Shown here: one piece after another, positions 32,822 through 40,930 of the stretch
Layout: each line of letters opens with the position of its first letter
Numbering within the stretch: position 1 is the stretch's first letter
DNA from: Clostridiaceae bacterium
Lineage (GTDB): Bacteria; Bacillota; Clostridia; Oscillospirales; Acutalibacteraceae
Assembly (NCBI GenBank): GCA_904501705.1
Contig: CAJGCA010000005.1
Span: 1 to 41,219 of the forward strand
Length of the DNA stretch: 41,219 nucleotides
Direction: 5' to 3'
Notes under the pieces: generated by a model
Told to the model about the DNA's origin: nothing
Seen by the model: only the letters and a program-made list of their open reading frames with translations
Database searches by the model: none
Translations under genes and position numbers: made by a program

Positions 32822-33958
32822 TTAGTCTTCAGCGGTAGCAGCCTTGTCGAGTGTGCCGTTGGCAAGTCCCTGCAGATAGGCGTTGATGAAGCCGTCGATC
32901 TCGCCGTCCATCACCGCCTGAATATTGCCCATTTCGTAGCCGGTGCGGGTGTCCTTCGCCAGCGTGTAGGGCATAAAGACGTAGGAGCGGATCTGGCTGC
33001 CCCAGGCGATCTGCGCCTGGTTGCCCTTGATGTCCTCGAGGCGGTCGAGGTGCTCGCGCTCCTTGATCTCGACGAGCTTGGATTTGAGCATTGCCATCGC
33101 CTTGTCGCGGTTCTGGAACTGGCTGCGCTCGTTCTGGCACGCGACCACGATACCCGTCGGGATGTGGGTCAGTCGAACAGCCGAGGAAGTCTTGTTGATG
33201 TGCTGACCGCCCGCGCCGGAGGAGCGGAATACGTCCATCTTGATGTCCTCGGGGCGGATGTCCACCTCAACATCCTCGTCGAGCTCGGGGATAACCTCGA
33301 GTGCCGAGAAGGAGGTGTGGCGGCGTCCCGACGAATCGAAGGGGGAGATGCGCACCAGACGGTGCACGCCCGCCTCGCCCTTGAGGTAGCCGTAGGCGTT
33401 CTCGCCGATGATTTCGATAGAGGCGCTCTTGAGTCCCGCCTCATCGCCGTCGAGATAGTCGAGGACGTTATACTGGAAGCCATGCGATTCGGCCCAGTGG
33501 GTGTACATACGGTAGAGCATCGAGGCCCAGTCCTGCGCCTCGGTGCCGCCCGCGCCCGCGTGGAAGGTGAGGATGGCGTTCTTGCTGTCATATTCGCCGC
33601 TGAGCAGGGTGGCGAGCCGCTGGCTCTCCATTGACTTCTCGATCTGCTCGAGACCCGCCACGCACTCGTCGAGCAGGGAGAGATCCTCTGCCTCGTCGGC
33701 GAGCTCGATGAGGGTCAGCGTGTCCTGATAGTCGGCGTGCAGCTTTTCATAGCTTTCGATCTTACCCTTGACCGAAGCGGCCTTTTGGGTGATCTTCTTC
33801 GCGTGCTCCATATCGTCCCAAAACCCGGGGGCGGCGGCACGCGCATCCAGCTCGTCTGCCTCACGCTTGAGCTGAGTCAGGCCGATGGACTCCGCGAGAT
33901 CCTCGATCTGCGGAAGCATACCCTCTAATTTCAGTTTGAGTTCTTCATATTGCAGCAT
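32822..33958 (-). CDS. prfB: Peptide chain release factor 2
   Basis: 378 residues from ATG 33958 with GGGAG 7 nt upstream; the GTG at 33976 is further out. The class-I release factor domains are complete. The stop-codon reader is SPF in RISPFDSSGRRHTSF, the RF2 tripeptide that reads UGA/UAA. The peptidyl-hydrolysis motif is GAGGQHINK. The N-terminal segment is read in one continuous frame: no CTT-TGA-C slip site and no interrupting stop occurs around codons 20-35, so the usual autoregulatory +1 frameshift is absent. It terminates translation at the ribosome. Confidence 0.95.
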   Translation of the reverse strand: MLQYEELKLKLEGMLPQIEDLAESIGLTQLKREADELDARAAAPGFWDDMEHAKKITQKAASVKGKIESYEKLHADYQDTLTLIELADEAEDLSLLDECVAGLEQIEKSMESQRLATLLSGEYDSKNAILTFHAGAGGTEAQDWASMLYRMYTHWAESHGFQYNVLDYLDGDEAGLKSASIEIIGENAYGYLKGEAGVHRLVRISPFDSSGRRHTSFSALEVIPELDEDVEVDIRPEDIKMDVFRSSGAGGQHINKTSSAVRLTHIPTGIVVACQNERSQFQNRDKAMAMLKSKLVEIKEREHLDRLEDIKGNQAQIAWGSQIRSYVFMPYTLAKDTRTGYEMGNIQAVMDGEIDGFINAYLQGLANGTLDKAATAED

Positions 33959-33993
33959 GGTACTTCTCCCATTCACGAAATTTCCAGTTTCTT

Positions 33994-34022
33994 ATTATAC
34001 CCGAATTGTGCGCCGATGTAAA
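33994..34022 (-). promoter_or_regulatory. Promoter of prfB
   Basis: Minus strand TTTACA (34022-34017), 17-nt spacer, TATAAT (33999-33994). Confidence 0.82.
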
Positions 34023-34058
34023 GAGAAAATTCCTTTTTTATATTCTGTGGTTTTGCTC

Positions 34059-34087
34059 TTGCACTTTGTCGGGAAATTGCGTATACT
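34059..34087 (+). promoter_or_regulatory. Promoter of the glycosyltransferase-pgeF operon
   Basis: TTGCAC (34059-34064), 17-nt spacer, TATACT (34082-34087). Confidence 0.72.
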
Positions 34088-34130
34088 ATACTTATGTTTT
34101 GACTAATTACTTGTCAAAGGAGATGCGCGT

Positions 34131-35285
34131 ATGAAGATCCTGATGATCCCGTCCTGGTACGGCACCAAGACCGCCCCGCTGCTCGGCTCGTTCTACAAGG
34201 AGCAGGCGGAGGAGCTGGTTGCCCGCGGACACGACGTGGCGGTGCTGTATGCCGAGGTGGGCGGTAGCCTGCGCCCGTCGGACAACGGGATGACCCACGC
34301 GGTGGTAAACGGCGTCAATACCTACGTATGGGTGCGTCCGAATCTCACCCCGCGGTTTGAACGCGGCCGCTGCTGGCAGCGCACGCGGATGCTGGAGGTG
34401 CTGTACCGCAAGCTCGAAAAGGAATGGGGGCGTCCTGACGTAGTTAACCTGCGCTCCTCTTTGCAGGGCTACGAGGCGGTCGCGCTGTGCCGTCGGCATA
34501 ACCTGCCGTTGTTCTTTATGGAGCACTCCTCGTTCGTTGTTACCGAGGGGGCGGATAGCCCTGCGCTCGCGCGCCTGCGTACCGTGATGGGTGCGGCACA
34601 GGTGAACGCCTGCGTCGGCTCGGTGCTGATGCGGGTGATGAAACCGATTGACGACAATACCCGCCTCATCCCCGACTTTGTGGACGAACGTCGTTTCGCC
34701 ATCGGGGAGAAGAGTGACAAGTCTTCCGCCTTTACATTCGCCGCAATGGGGCAACTGCGCCTGATCAAAGGGCACGACACCCTCATCCGCGCCTTTGCGC
34801 GCCTGCGCGAGTTGACCGACCGCTCCGTGCGTCTGCACATCGCGGGTACGGGTGGATTGCGTGAGTATCTGCAGGGGATCATCGACACCGAGGGCGTTGC
34901 GGATACCTGCAAGCTCGTCGGGGCGATTCCGCGCGATGAGGTCAAAACCTTTATGAACGATTGTGACTGCTTCATTTGCTCGTCCCGCACCGAGATGCTG
35001 TCCTGCGTGCTGCACGAGTGCGCCGCTTGCGGTCGCCCCGCCATCGGCACAATGTGCGGCGGCCCGCAGGATATCATCACCGAGAAGTCGGGTGTGCTGG
35101 TGCCGGTCGACGACGTCGAGGCGATGGCGCAGGCGATGCTCACGATGCTGGATAAAGCGGAAACCTACGACCGTGAGGAGATTCGCGCGAGCATCATTGA
35201 GCGGTTCGGCCGCGATACGGTGTGCGATGCGCTCGGTAAGGCTTGCGCCGATGCCGCCGCGATCAAAAGCGGGGTGGCGAAATGA
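34131..35285 (+). CDS. GT4-family glycosyltransferase
   Basis: 384 residues from ATG 34131 after AAAGGAG. It is a GT-B fold. The N-terminal acceptor domain starts KILMIPSWYGTKTAPLLGSF, a start often seen in GT4 enzymes that act on surface polysaccharides. The C-terminal donor domain has FAAMGQLRLIKGHDTLI, then SSRTEMLSCVLHECAACGRP with the E-x7-E motif, and GGPQDII. It probably transfers a sugar from a nucleotide donor to a lipid-linked or surface glycan. No other polysaccharide genes are adjacent. It overlaps the next gene by 4 nt (ATGA). Confidence 0.88.
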   Translation: MKILMIPSWYGTKTAPLLGSFYKEQAEELVARGHDVAVLYAEVGGSLRPSDNGMTHAVVNGVNTYVWVRPNLTPRFERGRCWQRTRMLEVLYRKLEKEWGRPDVVNLRSSLQGYEAVALCRRHNLPLFFMEHSSFVVTEGADSPALARLRTVMGAAQVNACVGSVLMRVMKPIDDNTRLIPDFVDERRFAIGEKSDKSSAFTFAAMGQLRLIKGHDTLIRAFARLRELTDRSVRLHIAGTGGLREYLQGIIDTEGVADTCKLVGAIPRDEVKTFMNDCDCFICSSRTEMLSCVLHECAACGRPAIGTMCGGPQDIITEKSGVLVPVDDVEAMAQAMLTMLDKAETYDREEIRASIIERFGRDTVCDALGKACADAAAIKSGVAK

Positions 35286-36112
35286 GTTTGCCCGAGAGCC
35301 GCACCCTCACTGTGCATAACGGCGAGGTGCCGTATTATTCTTTTCCCGCATTTGACCGTATCGATTTCGTGCGACACGGCTTTTCTACCCGCCTCGGCGG
35401 TGTGAGCGAGGGAAAATTTTCCTCTATGAATTTAAGCTTTACGCGTGGTGACGACGACAAAGCGGTGCGGGAAAATTTCGACCGCTTTTGCGCCGCCATC
35501 GGTGTGGATGCCGAGCGCGTTGTCGTGTCGGCGCAGACGCATACCGTCAACGTGTACAATGCCACGGCGGCGGACTGCGGTCGCGGCATCACCCGTGAGC
35601 GTGGGTATACCGACGTTGACGGGCTGATCACCGACGAGCCGAACGTAGTACTGTGCACGCAGTACGCGGACTGTGTGCCGCTGTTTTTCGTTGATCCCGT
35701 GCACCGCGTCGTCGCGACTTCCCATGCCGGCTGGCGCGGCACGGTCGGCGGAATCGGGCAGGTGACGGTGGAGCGTATGGCGCGCGACTACGGCTGTCGG
35801 CCGTCGGATATCCTCGTTGGCATCGGTCCGTCTATCGGGCGGTGCTGCTTTGAGGTGGATACTCCCGTGATGGACGAGTTTTCAAAACTGTCATTCTTCG
35901 ACGGCGAGTGCTATACCGACGACAAAAATGGCAAATACCACATTGATTTGTGGGAGGTCAATCGCCGATATCTGCTTGAAGCAGGCGTAAAGGCGGATAA
36001 CATTACCGTTACCGACGTGTGCACCCGTTGTCATCCTGATAAATTGTGGTCGCACCGCTACTGCGGCAACGACCGCGGCAGTCTGGCGGCATTTATTGCG
36101 ATTGTCGAATAA
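35282..36112 (+). CDS. pgeF: YfiH/PgeF-type laccase-domain protein (purine nucleosidase/peptidoglycan editing)
   Basis: 276 residues from ATG 35282, within the ATGA overlap, with GGGGTG upstream. Family motifs: HGFSTRLGGVS, SAQTHTVNV, TDVDGLIT, TQYADCVPLFF, HAGWRGTVGGI, and GIGPSIGRCCFEV with the metal-binding His-Cys-His set, then CTRC. Members were first called multicopper oxidases. They act as zinc-dependent adenosine/inosine-processing enzymes (FAMIN-like), and in E. coli PgeF removes misincorporated serine from peptidoglycan precursors. Which role applies here is unknown. Confidence 0.9.
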   Translation: MSLPESRTLTVHNGEVPYYSFPAFDRIDFVRHGFSTRLGGVSEGKFSSMNLSFTRGDDDKAVRENFDRFCAAIGVDAERVVVSAQTHTVNVYNATAADCGRGITRERGYTDVDGLITDEPNVVLCTQYADCVPLFFVDPVHRVVATSHAGWRGTVGGIGQVTVERMARDYGCRPSDILVGIGPSIGRCCFEVDTPVMDEFSKLSFFDGECYTDDKNGKYHIDLWEVNRRYLLEAGVKADNITVTDVCTRCHPDKLWSHRYCGNDRGSLAAFIAIVE

Positions 36113-36113
36113 C

Positions 36114-36142
36114 TCATATTTGACCGAAAACCATCCATACTA
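36114..36142 (+). promoter_or_regulatory. Candidate sigma-G (forespore) promoter for the SpoVAF-like gene
   Basis: TCATA (36114-36118), 17-nt spacer, CATACTA (36136-36142). The -10 matches CATnnTA fully and the -35 matches the NATA of GNATR. It lies 19 nt before the start codon, where no sigma-A promoter is apparent. Confidence 0.45.
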
Positions 36143-36160
36143 ATTCTGAAAAGGAGTGGT

Positions 36161-37570
36161 ATGGATATGACCTATCAGGAAACGGTGGGCAACTTAAAAG
36201 ACAAGCTGCGTGTAGACGCGAGCTTTGATATGATGTTCCGCGAACTGACCGTGGGACACCGCTCAGCCTCGATGTTCTTTGTGGATGGACTGACAAAGGA
36301 CGAGGTGCTGGAAAAAATGCTGGAATTTATGGCAACGGTACCCGAGCGGGATGCCAAAGGGATTACCGATGCCAATGAATTTATCAAGCGATTTATCACC
36401 TTTATTGAGGTGGCTTGCACTGCCGATACGGAAAAGGTGGTTACACAGGTGCTGTCGGGTGTGACGGCGTTGGTCGTCGAGGGACTTGACCGCATCATTC
36501 TTATCGACACGCGCACCTATCCCGTGCGCAGCGTGCAGGAGCCGGAATCCGACCGAGTTCTGCGCGGCTCGCGCGACGGCTTGGTGGAGACGCTGGTGTT
36601 TAATGCCGCGATGATTCGCCGCCGCCTGCGCGATCCGTCCTTGACCTTTGAGGTCATCCCCGTAGGCAGTGTGTCATCCACCGACGTGTGCCTGTGTTAT
36701 ATGACGGGGCGGGTGGATAAGAAATACCTCGAAAGACTGCGCCGGCGACTCAAAAGCATCACCATCCCGACCTTGTCGATGGGGCAGGAGAGCCTGGCGG
36801 AATGTCTCTTACGCGGGCAATGGTATAATCCGTTTCCGCGCATCCGCTACACCGAGCGCCCCGACAGCGCCGCGGCGAGTGTCGCGGAGGGACAAATCAT
36901 CGTGTTGGTGGATAATTCCCCCGCCGCGATGATCCTACCGACCTCGATATTTGATTTTTCGCAGGATACCAACGATTTCTATTTTCCGCCGCTGGTGGGG
37001 TCGTATTTGCGGCTGGTGCGCGGGTTTATCTTCATCGCGACCTTGTTTCTTACTCCCGTGTGGTACTGGCTGATCCAAAATCCCGAGCACATCCCGCAGG
37101 CGCTGGATTTCATCCGCATTAAGGAACCGGGCGGCATCCCGATCATCGTACAGCTGTTGCTCGTCGAGATGCTCATCGACGTGCTTAAATTAGCGAGTCT
37201 CAATACCCCGACCTCGCTGAGTAATGCCTTGAGCTTGGTCGGCGCATTGGTGTTCGGCGAGTTTGCGGTGCAGGCGGGACTGTTTGAGCCCGAACTGCTC
37301 GCGTATATGGCGTTCGTCGCCATCGCGTCCTTCACTCAGCCGAGTCACGAGCTGACCTATGCGGTCAAGCTGTTCCGTATGCTGCTGCTTCTCCTCACGT
37401 GGTTGTTCCACGGCTGGGGGTTAATCGGCGGGCTGATCCTTATTGCGGCGCTGATGGCTACTACCCGCACGGCGGTGGAGGGCAAATATCTCTACCCCGT
37501 TATTCCGTTTAACGGTAAGGCGTTGTTGCGGTTGGTGTTCCGCCAGAATATCAGCCGTTATAATTCCTAG
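36161..37570 (+). CDS. GerA/SpoVAF-family spore germination membrane protein
   Basis: 469 residues from ATG 36161 (AAGGAG 4 nt upstream; ATG 36167 at 10 nt is an alternative). An N-terminal soluble domain (about 1-280) has the family segments SFDMMFRELTVGH, FFVDGLTKDEV, LVVEGLDRIILIDTRTYP, ESDRVLRGSRDGLVETL and GQIIVLVDNSP. Several membrane helices follow (FIFIATLFLTPVWYWLI, IIVQLLLVEMLIDVLKLA, LLLLLTWLFHGWGLIGGLIL). The N-terminus resembles SpoVAF more than GerAA. Such proteins sit in the spore inner membrane and take part in nutrient germination. The gene stands alone: no GerB/GerC or spoVA genes adjoin it. This is the best evidence in the window that the host forms spores. Confidence 0.9.
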   Translation: MDMTYQETVGNLKDKLRVDASFDMMFRELTVGHRSASMFFVDGLTKDEVLEKMLEFMATVPERDAKGITDANEFIKRFITFIEVACTADTEKVVTQVLSGVTALVVEGLDRIILIDTRTYPVRSVQEPESDRVLRGSRDGLVETLVFNAAMIRRRLRDPSLTFEVIPVGSVSSTDVCLCYMTGRVDKKYLERLRRRLKSITIPTLSMGQESLAECLLRGQWYNPFPRIRYTERPDSAAASVAEGQIIVLVDNSPAAMILPTSIFDFSQDTNDFYFPPLVGSYLRLVRGFIFIATLFLTPVWYWLIQNPEHIPQALDFIRIKEPGGIPIIVQLLLVEMLIDVLKLASLNTPTSLSNALSLVGALVFGEFAVQAGLFEPELLAYMAFVAIASFTQPSHELTYAVKLFRMLLLLLTWLFHGWGLIGGLILIAALMATTRTAVEGKYLYPVIPFNGKALLRLVFRQNISRYNS

Positions 37571-37633
37571 GACACGCACACGCCCCGAAACTTCGCATAC
37601 ATTGGCGTAAGGCTGAGATGTGGAGGGGTGTCG

Positions 37634-37984
37634 ATGACTTTCGGAGAATGGTTGGCGGCGGTGGTCGTCTTATTGCTTGCGCTGTATGGGTGTGCACAGC
37701 TGATTCGACGGCTGTGCCTGTGGGCGACTCGCTGTCCAAGGTCGGTTGCTTGTTATCGGCTGGCGGTGCCGCGTGAGCGTGGCGCGATCGAACCGCTGTT
37801 TCGCTGCCTGCAGGCGCAGGCGGCGTGGGCAGATGCCCGCACGGAGCGCACGCTGGTTGTGCTGCCCACGCTTGGTGAGGAGCAGCAGCGGATGGTGGTG
37901 CGATTGGAAGAGGATAACCCCGCGGTCACGGCGGTGACCGCAGAGGAATTGGCTGCTTTAGCAGTTAATATACAAGAATTTTAA
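37634..37984 (+). CDS. Small protein with one N-terminal membrane helix, unknown function
   Basis: 116 residues from ATG 37634 after GGAGGGG; a GTG at 37628 lies inside that site. One helix (residues about 5-25, WLAAVVVLLLALYGCAQLI) is followed by a basic, Cys-containing segment and a soluble part rich in Leu, Val and Glu (RTLVVLPTLGEEQQRMVVRLEED). No known family is apparent. It lies 63 nt after the germination gene and 13 nt before recD2. It could belong with either, and its spacing suggests co-transcription with recD2-comF. Confidence 0.75.
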   Translation: MTFGEWLAAVVVLLLALYGCAQLIRRLCLWATRCPRSVACYRLAVPRERGAIEPLFRCLQAQAAWADARTERTLVVLPTLGEEQQRMVVRLEEDNPAVTAVTAEELAALAVNIQEF

Positions 37985-37997
37985 AGGAGGTCACGGC

Positions 37998-40208
37998 GTG
38001 GAGCAGGAGAACGGGATACAACTGAACGGCACGGTAGAGCATATCGTCTTTGCTAACGAAGAGAACGGCTGGACCGTGTTGGAACTGGACACCGGCGACG
38101 CGCTTGAGACCGTGGTAGGTACCTTCCCGACTGTACAGGTAGGGGAGTACCTGCGCCTGCAGGGTGACTACGTCGAGCATCCGAGCTTTGGTCGCCAGTT
38201 TAAAGCGACCGCCTGCGAGAGCAGCCTGCCGACCGATGCGACCGCGATCCTGCGGTATCTCGCGTCGGGCGCGGTGCGCGGCATCGGCCCGAGCACCGCG
38301 GCGCGCATCGTTGACCGCTTCGGGGCGGACGCTCTGCGCGTGCTGGAGGAGGAGCCCGAGGAGCTCGCGAAGATCAAGGGCATCTCGCTCAAAAAAGCGC
38401 GTGAAATGGGGCAGAGCTTTTGCGCGCAGTTCGGTCTGCGTGAGGTGGTGATGACGTTTGCCACTTATGGGCTGACCCCCGCTGAGGCGCTGCGCTGTTG
38501 GAAGAAGTTCGGCCCGTCGACGCTCGTGAAGATTAAAGCGAATCCGTATCTTTTGTGCACCTCGGGGCTGTATATCGGCTTTGAACGGGCGGATCAGCTG
38601 TGTATGGGGATGAGCGGGGATAAGCTCGATCCGCACCGCATCGAGGCGGGGATCGTGTATGTGCTGCAGCATAATCAGGGCAACGGTCACACCTGCTTGC
38701 CGAAGGATAAGGTTATCCCGACGGCGGTGACGCTGCTCGATGTCCCCGTCGAGACGGTGGAGTCTGCTCTTGAGCGGATGATCGGATTCGACCTCAAGCA
38801 GGAGACCATCGGCGGGCGGGAATTTCTGTTCTTGCCGCGGCTGTATGAGGCGGAGAGCTTCATCGCGGTGCGTATGCGGCTGATGAGCGGCTTCTCACAG
38901 ATCGCTGTCGAGGATCTCGAGCTGCGCATCGACGCGATGCAGCGCAATTTTCATATCGAATACGAAGCCCAACAGCGTCGCGCGATGATCGAAGCGATAG
39001 AAAAAGGCACGCTGATACTCACGGGCGGCCCCGGTACGGGCAAAACGACCACTCTGCGCGGCATCATCACCCTGCTGGAGAGTATGGGGGAGACGGTCGC
39101 CATCGCCGCCCCGACAGGGCGCGCGGCGAAGCGCATCGCGGAACTGACGGGGCACGAGGCAAAGACCCTGCACCGTCTGTTAGAGGTGCGGTGGGACGAC
39201 AGCGATACCCACACCTTCGAACGCAACGAGAAAAACCCGCTCGACGCGGACGCGGTGGTCGTCGACGAGATGTCGATGGTGGACACGCTGTTGTTCGAGA
39301 GCTTATTGCGGGCAGTCAAGACGGGCTGCCGCCTGATCTTGGTCGGCGACACCGACCAGCTCCCCGCGGTGGGCGCCGGCTGTGTGTTGCAGGATCTCAT
39401 CGACAGCGGCACCGTGCCTGTCGTGCAGCTCACGCAGGTGTTTCGTCAGGCATTGGAGAGCCGCATTGTGCTCAACGCCCACCGCATCGTTGCGGGCGAG
39501 CCGATGCAGCTGGATAACAAGGGCGATTGCTTCTTTATGCCGCGCGGTAATCTTGGCGATGTGACGAAAACGGTGCTGGATCTCTGCCATCGCCGTCTGC
39601 CCGCCGCCTATGGCTATACCGCGTGGGATGGTTTGCAGGTGCTGTGTCCGGGCCGCAAAGGCGATATGGGCACGGGAGAGCTTAATCGCCGTTTGCAGGA
39701 GCTGCTCAATCCCCCCGATAAGAAGAAGGCGGAGATGACCGTCGCGGGGATCACCCTGCGGGTGGGGGATAAGGTGATGCACACCCGCAATAATTACGAT
39801 ATTTTATGGACGCGTGACAACGGCGAGTGCGGCAGCGGTGTCTTTAACGGCGACATCGGCGTGTTGGAGAGCATCCATCCGCGGGAGGAGATGCTCACCG
39901 TACGGTATGAGGATCGCGTCGCGACCTATACGAAGCAGGATGCGCAGGATATCGAGCTCGCGTACGCCATCACGGTACATAAGAGTCAGGGCAGCGAGTT
40001 CGACGCGGTGATCCTGCCGCTTTTCCGCAACACGCCGAATCTGTGCTACCGCAATCTGCTGTACACCGCCGTTACGCGCGCGAAGAAGCTGCTCATCGTA
40101 GTCGGAAGTATGGAGACGGTCGAGCGGATGATCGAGAACGACCGCAAGACCCTGCGCTACACGGGGCTTGGTGCATTTTTGCGCCGCGCCGAGGAGGCGG
40201 GGCTGTGA
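37998..40208 (+). CDS. recD2: RecD2 (RecD/TraA-type) 5'-3' DNA helicase
   Basis: 736 residues from GTG 37998 directly after AAAGGAGGT. The N-terminal OB-like and helix-hairpin-helix regions (VRGIGPSTAARIVDRFG, AKIKGISLKKAREMG) distinguish RecD2 from RecD of RecBCD. SF1 helicase motifs: Walker A GGPGTGKTTTLRG, AAPTGRAAKRI, VVDEMSMVD, GDTDQLPAVGAG, and motif V/VI region AITVHKSQGSEFD and YTAVTRAKK. It unwinds DNA 5' to 3' in repair in organisms without recBC. It overlaps comF by 4 nt. Confidence 0.95.
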   Translation: MEQENGIQLNGTVEHIVFANEENGWTVLELDTGDALETVVGTFPTVQVGEYLRLQGDYVEHPSFGRQFKATACESSLPTDATAILRYLASGAVRGIGPSTAARIVDRFGADALRVLEEEPEELAKIKGISLKKAREMGQSFCAQFGLREVVMTFATYGLTPAEALRCWKKFGPSTLVKIKANPYLLCTSGLYIGFERADQLCMGMSGDKLDPHRIEAGIVYVLQHNQGNGHTCLPKDKVIPTAVTLLDVPVETVESALERMIGFDLKQETIGGREFLFLPRLYEAESFIAVRMRLMSGFSQIAVEDLELRIDAMQRNFHIEYEAQQRRAMIEAIEKGTLILTGGPGTGKTTTLRGIITLLESMGETVAIAAPTGRAAKRIAELTGHEAKTLHRLLEVRWDDSDTHTFERNEKNPLDADAVVVDEMSMVDTLLFESLLRAVKTGCRLILVGDTDQLPAVGAGCVLQDLIDSGTVPVVQLTQVFRQALESRIVLNAHRIVAGEPMQLDNKGDCFFMPRGNLGDVTKTVLDLCHRRLPAAYGYTAWDGLQVLCPGRKGDMGTGELNRRLQELLNPPDKKKAEMTVAGITLRVGDKVMHTRNNYDILWTRDNGECGSGVFNGDIGVLESIHPREEMLTVRYEDRVATYTKQDAQDIELAYAITVHKSQGSEFDAVILPLFRNTPNLCYRNLLYTAVTRAKKLLIVVGSMETVERMIENDRKTLRYTGLGAFLRRAEEAGL

Positions 40209-40930
40209 GGACGGTCGCGTCGTGGATCTTGAATTTGTTCTTCCCGCAGCGTTGCTGTCTGTGCGGCAAGGTGATCGAGTGGCGGCAGACGATGTGCGAT
40301 GATTGCCGTCGCGAGGCGCCGGTTGTTTTGCCGCCGATCTGTGACCTCTGCGGGCGTGGCGAGGATAAATGCTCCTGTCGTAAGCACCGTCGCAACTTTG
40401 AACGGTGCGTGATGCCGTTTTATTACGACGGACTCGGCGAGAGCGGCATCGCGCAGCTCAAGAATGCGGCAGACAGCGCGATTGCAGACGGCTTTGCCGT
40501 CGAGATGGCGGAGGTGATGCGCCGCGAATACGGTGGAATTGCCTTTGACTGTCTGATGCCGGTGCCGCAGTTTAAGGCGGATGAGCGCAAGAAGGGCTAT
40601 AACCCCGCGGCATTGCTCGCGCGGGCACTGTCCCGTCGCACAGGCATTCCGTATGTCAACGGACTGCGCAAGCTGTTTCATACCACGCCGCAGAAGGAAT
40701 TGCGCGCCGTCGCGCGCAGTGGCAACCTGCTCGGTGCGTTCACGGTAGATGAGCCGCGCGTGGCAAAGGACAAGTGTGTGCTGTTGGTGGATGATACGAT
40801 CACCACCGGCTCCACGTTGGACGAATGCGCGAAGATGCTGAAAATTTACGGCGCGCGTGAGGTGTATGCCGTCACCGCCGCGTGTTCTGTTTATTCTGTT
40901 TATAAGGATGATAAAGGAGAAGGCATATGA
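40205..40930 (+). CDS. comF: ComF-family phosphoribosyltransferase-like protein
   Basis: 241 residues from GTG 40205 (GTGA overlap with the recD2 stop; GAGGAGG upstream). N-terminal zinc-ribbon with CCLCGK, CDDC, CDLCG and CSC. The C-terminal PRTase domain has LMPVPQFKADERKKGYN and the PRPP-binding loop CVLLVDDTITTGSTL. In B. subtilis and H. influenzae ComF/ComFC is needed for uptake and use of DNA in transformation. No comFA is adjacent. Overlap with the next gene is 4 nt (ATGA). Confidence 0.93.
   Translation: MRTVASWILNLFFPQRCCLCGKVIEWRQTMCDDCRREAPVVLPPICDLCGRGEDKCSCRKHRRNFERCVMPFYYDGLGESGIAQLKNAADSAIADGFAVEMAEVMRREYGGIAFDCLMPVPQFKADERKKGYNPAALLARALSRRTGIPYVNGLRKLFHTTPQKELRAVARSGNLLGAFTVDEPRVAKDKCVLLVDDTITTGSTLDECAKMLKIYGAREVYAVTAACSVYSVYKDDKGEGI

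Noticed and set aside
32717..33634. 305-codon plus-strand frame opposite prfB
   Set aside because: Antisense shadow running through a terminator; prfB motifs are unequivocal on minus.
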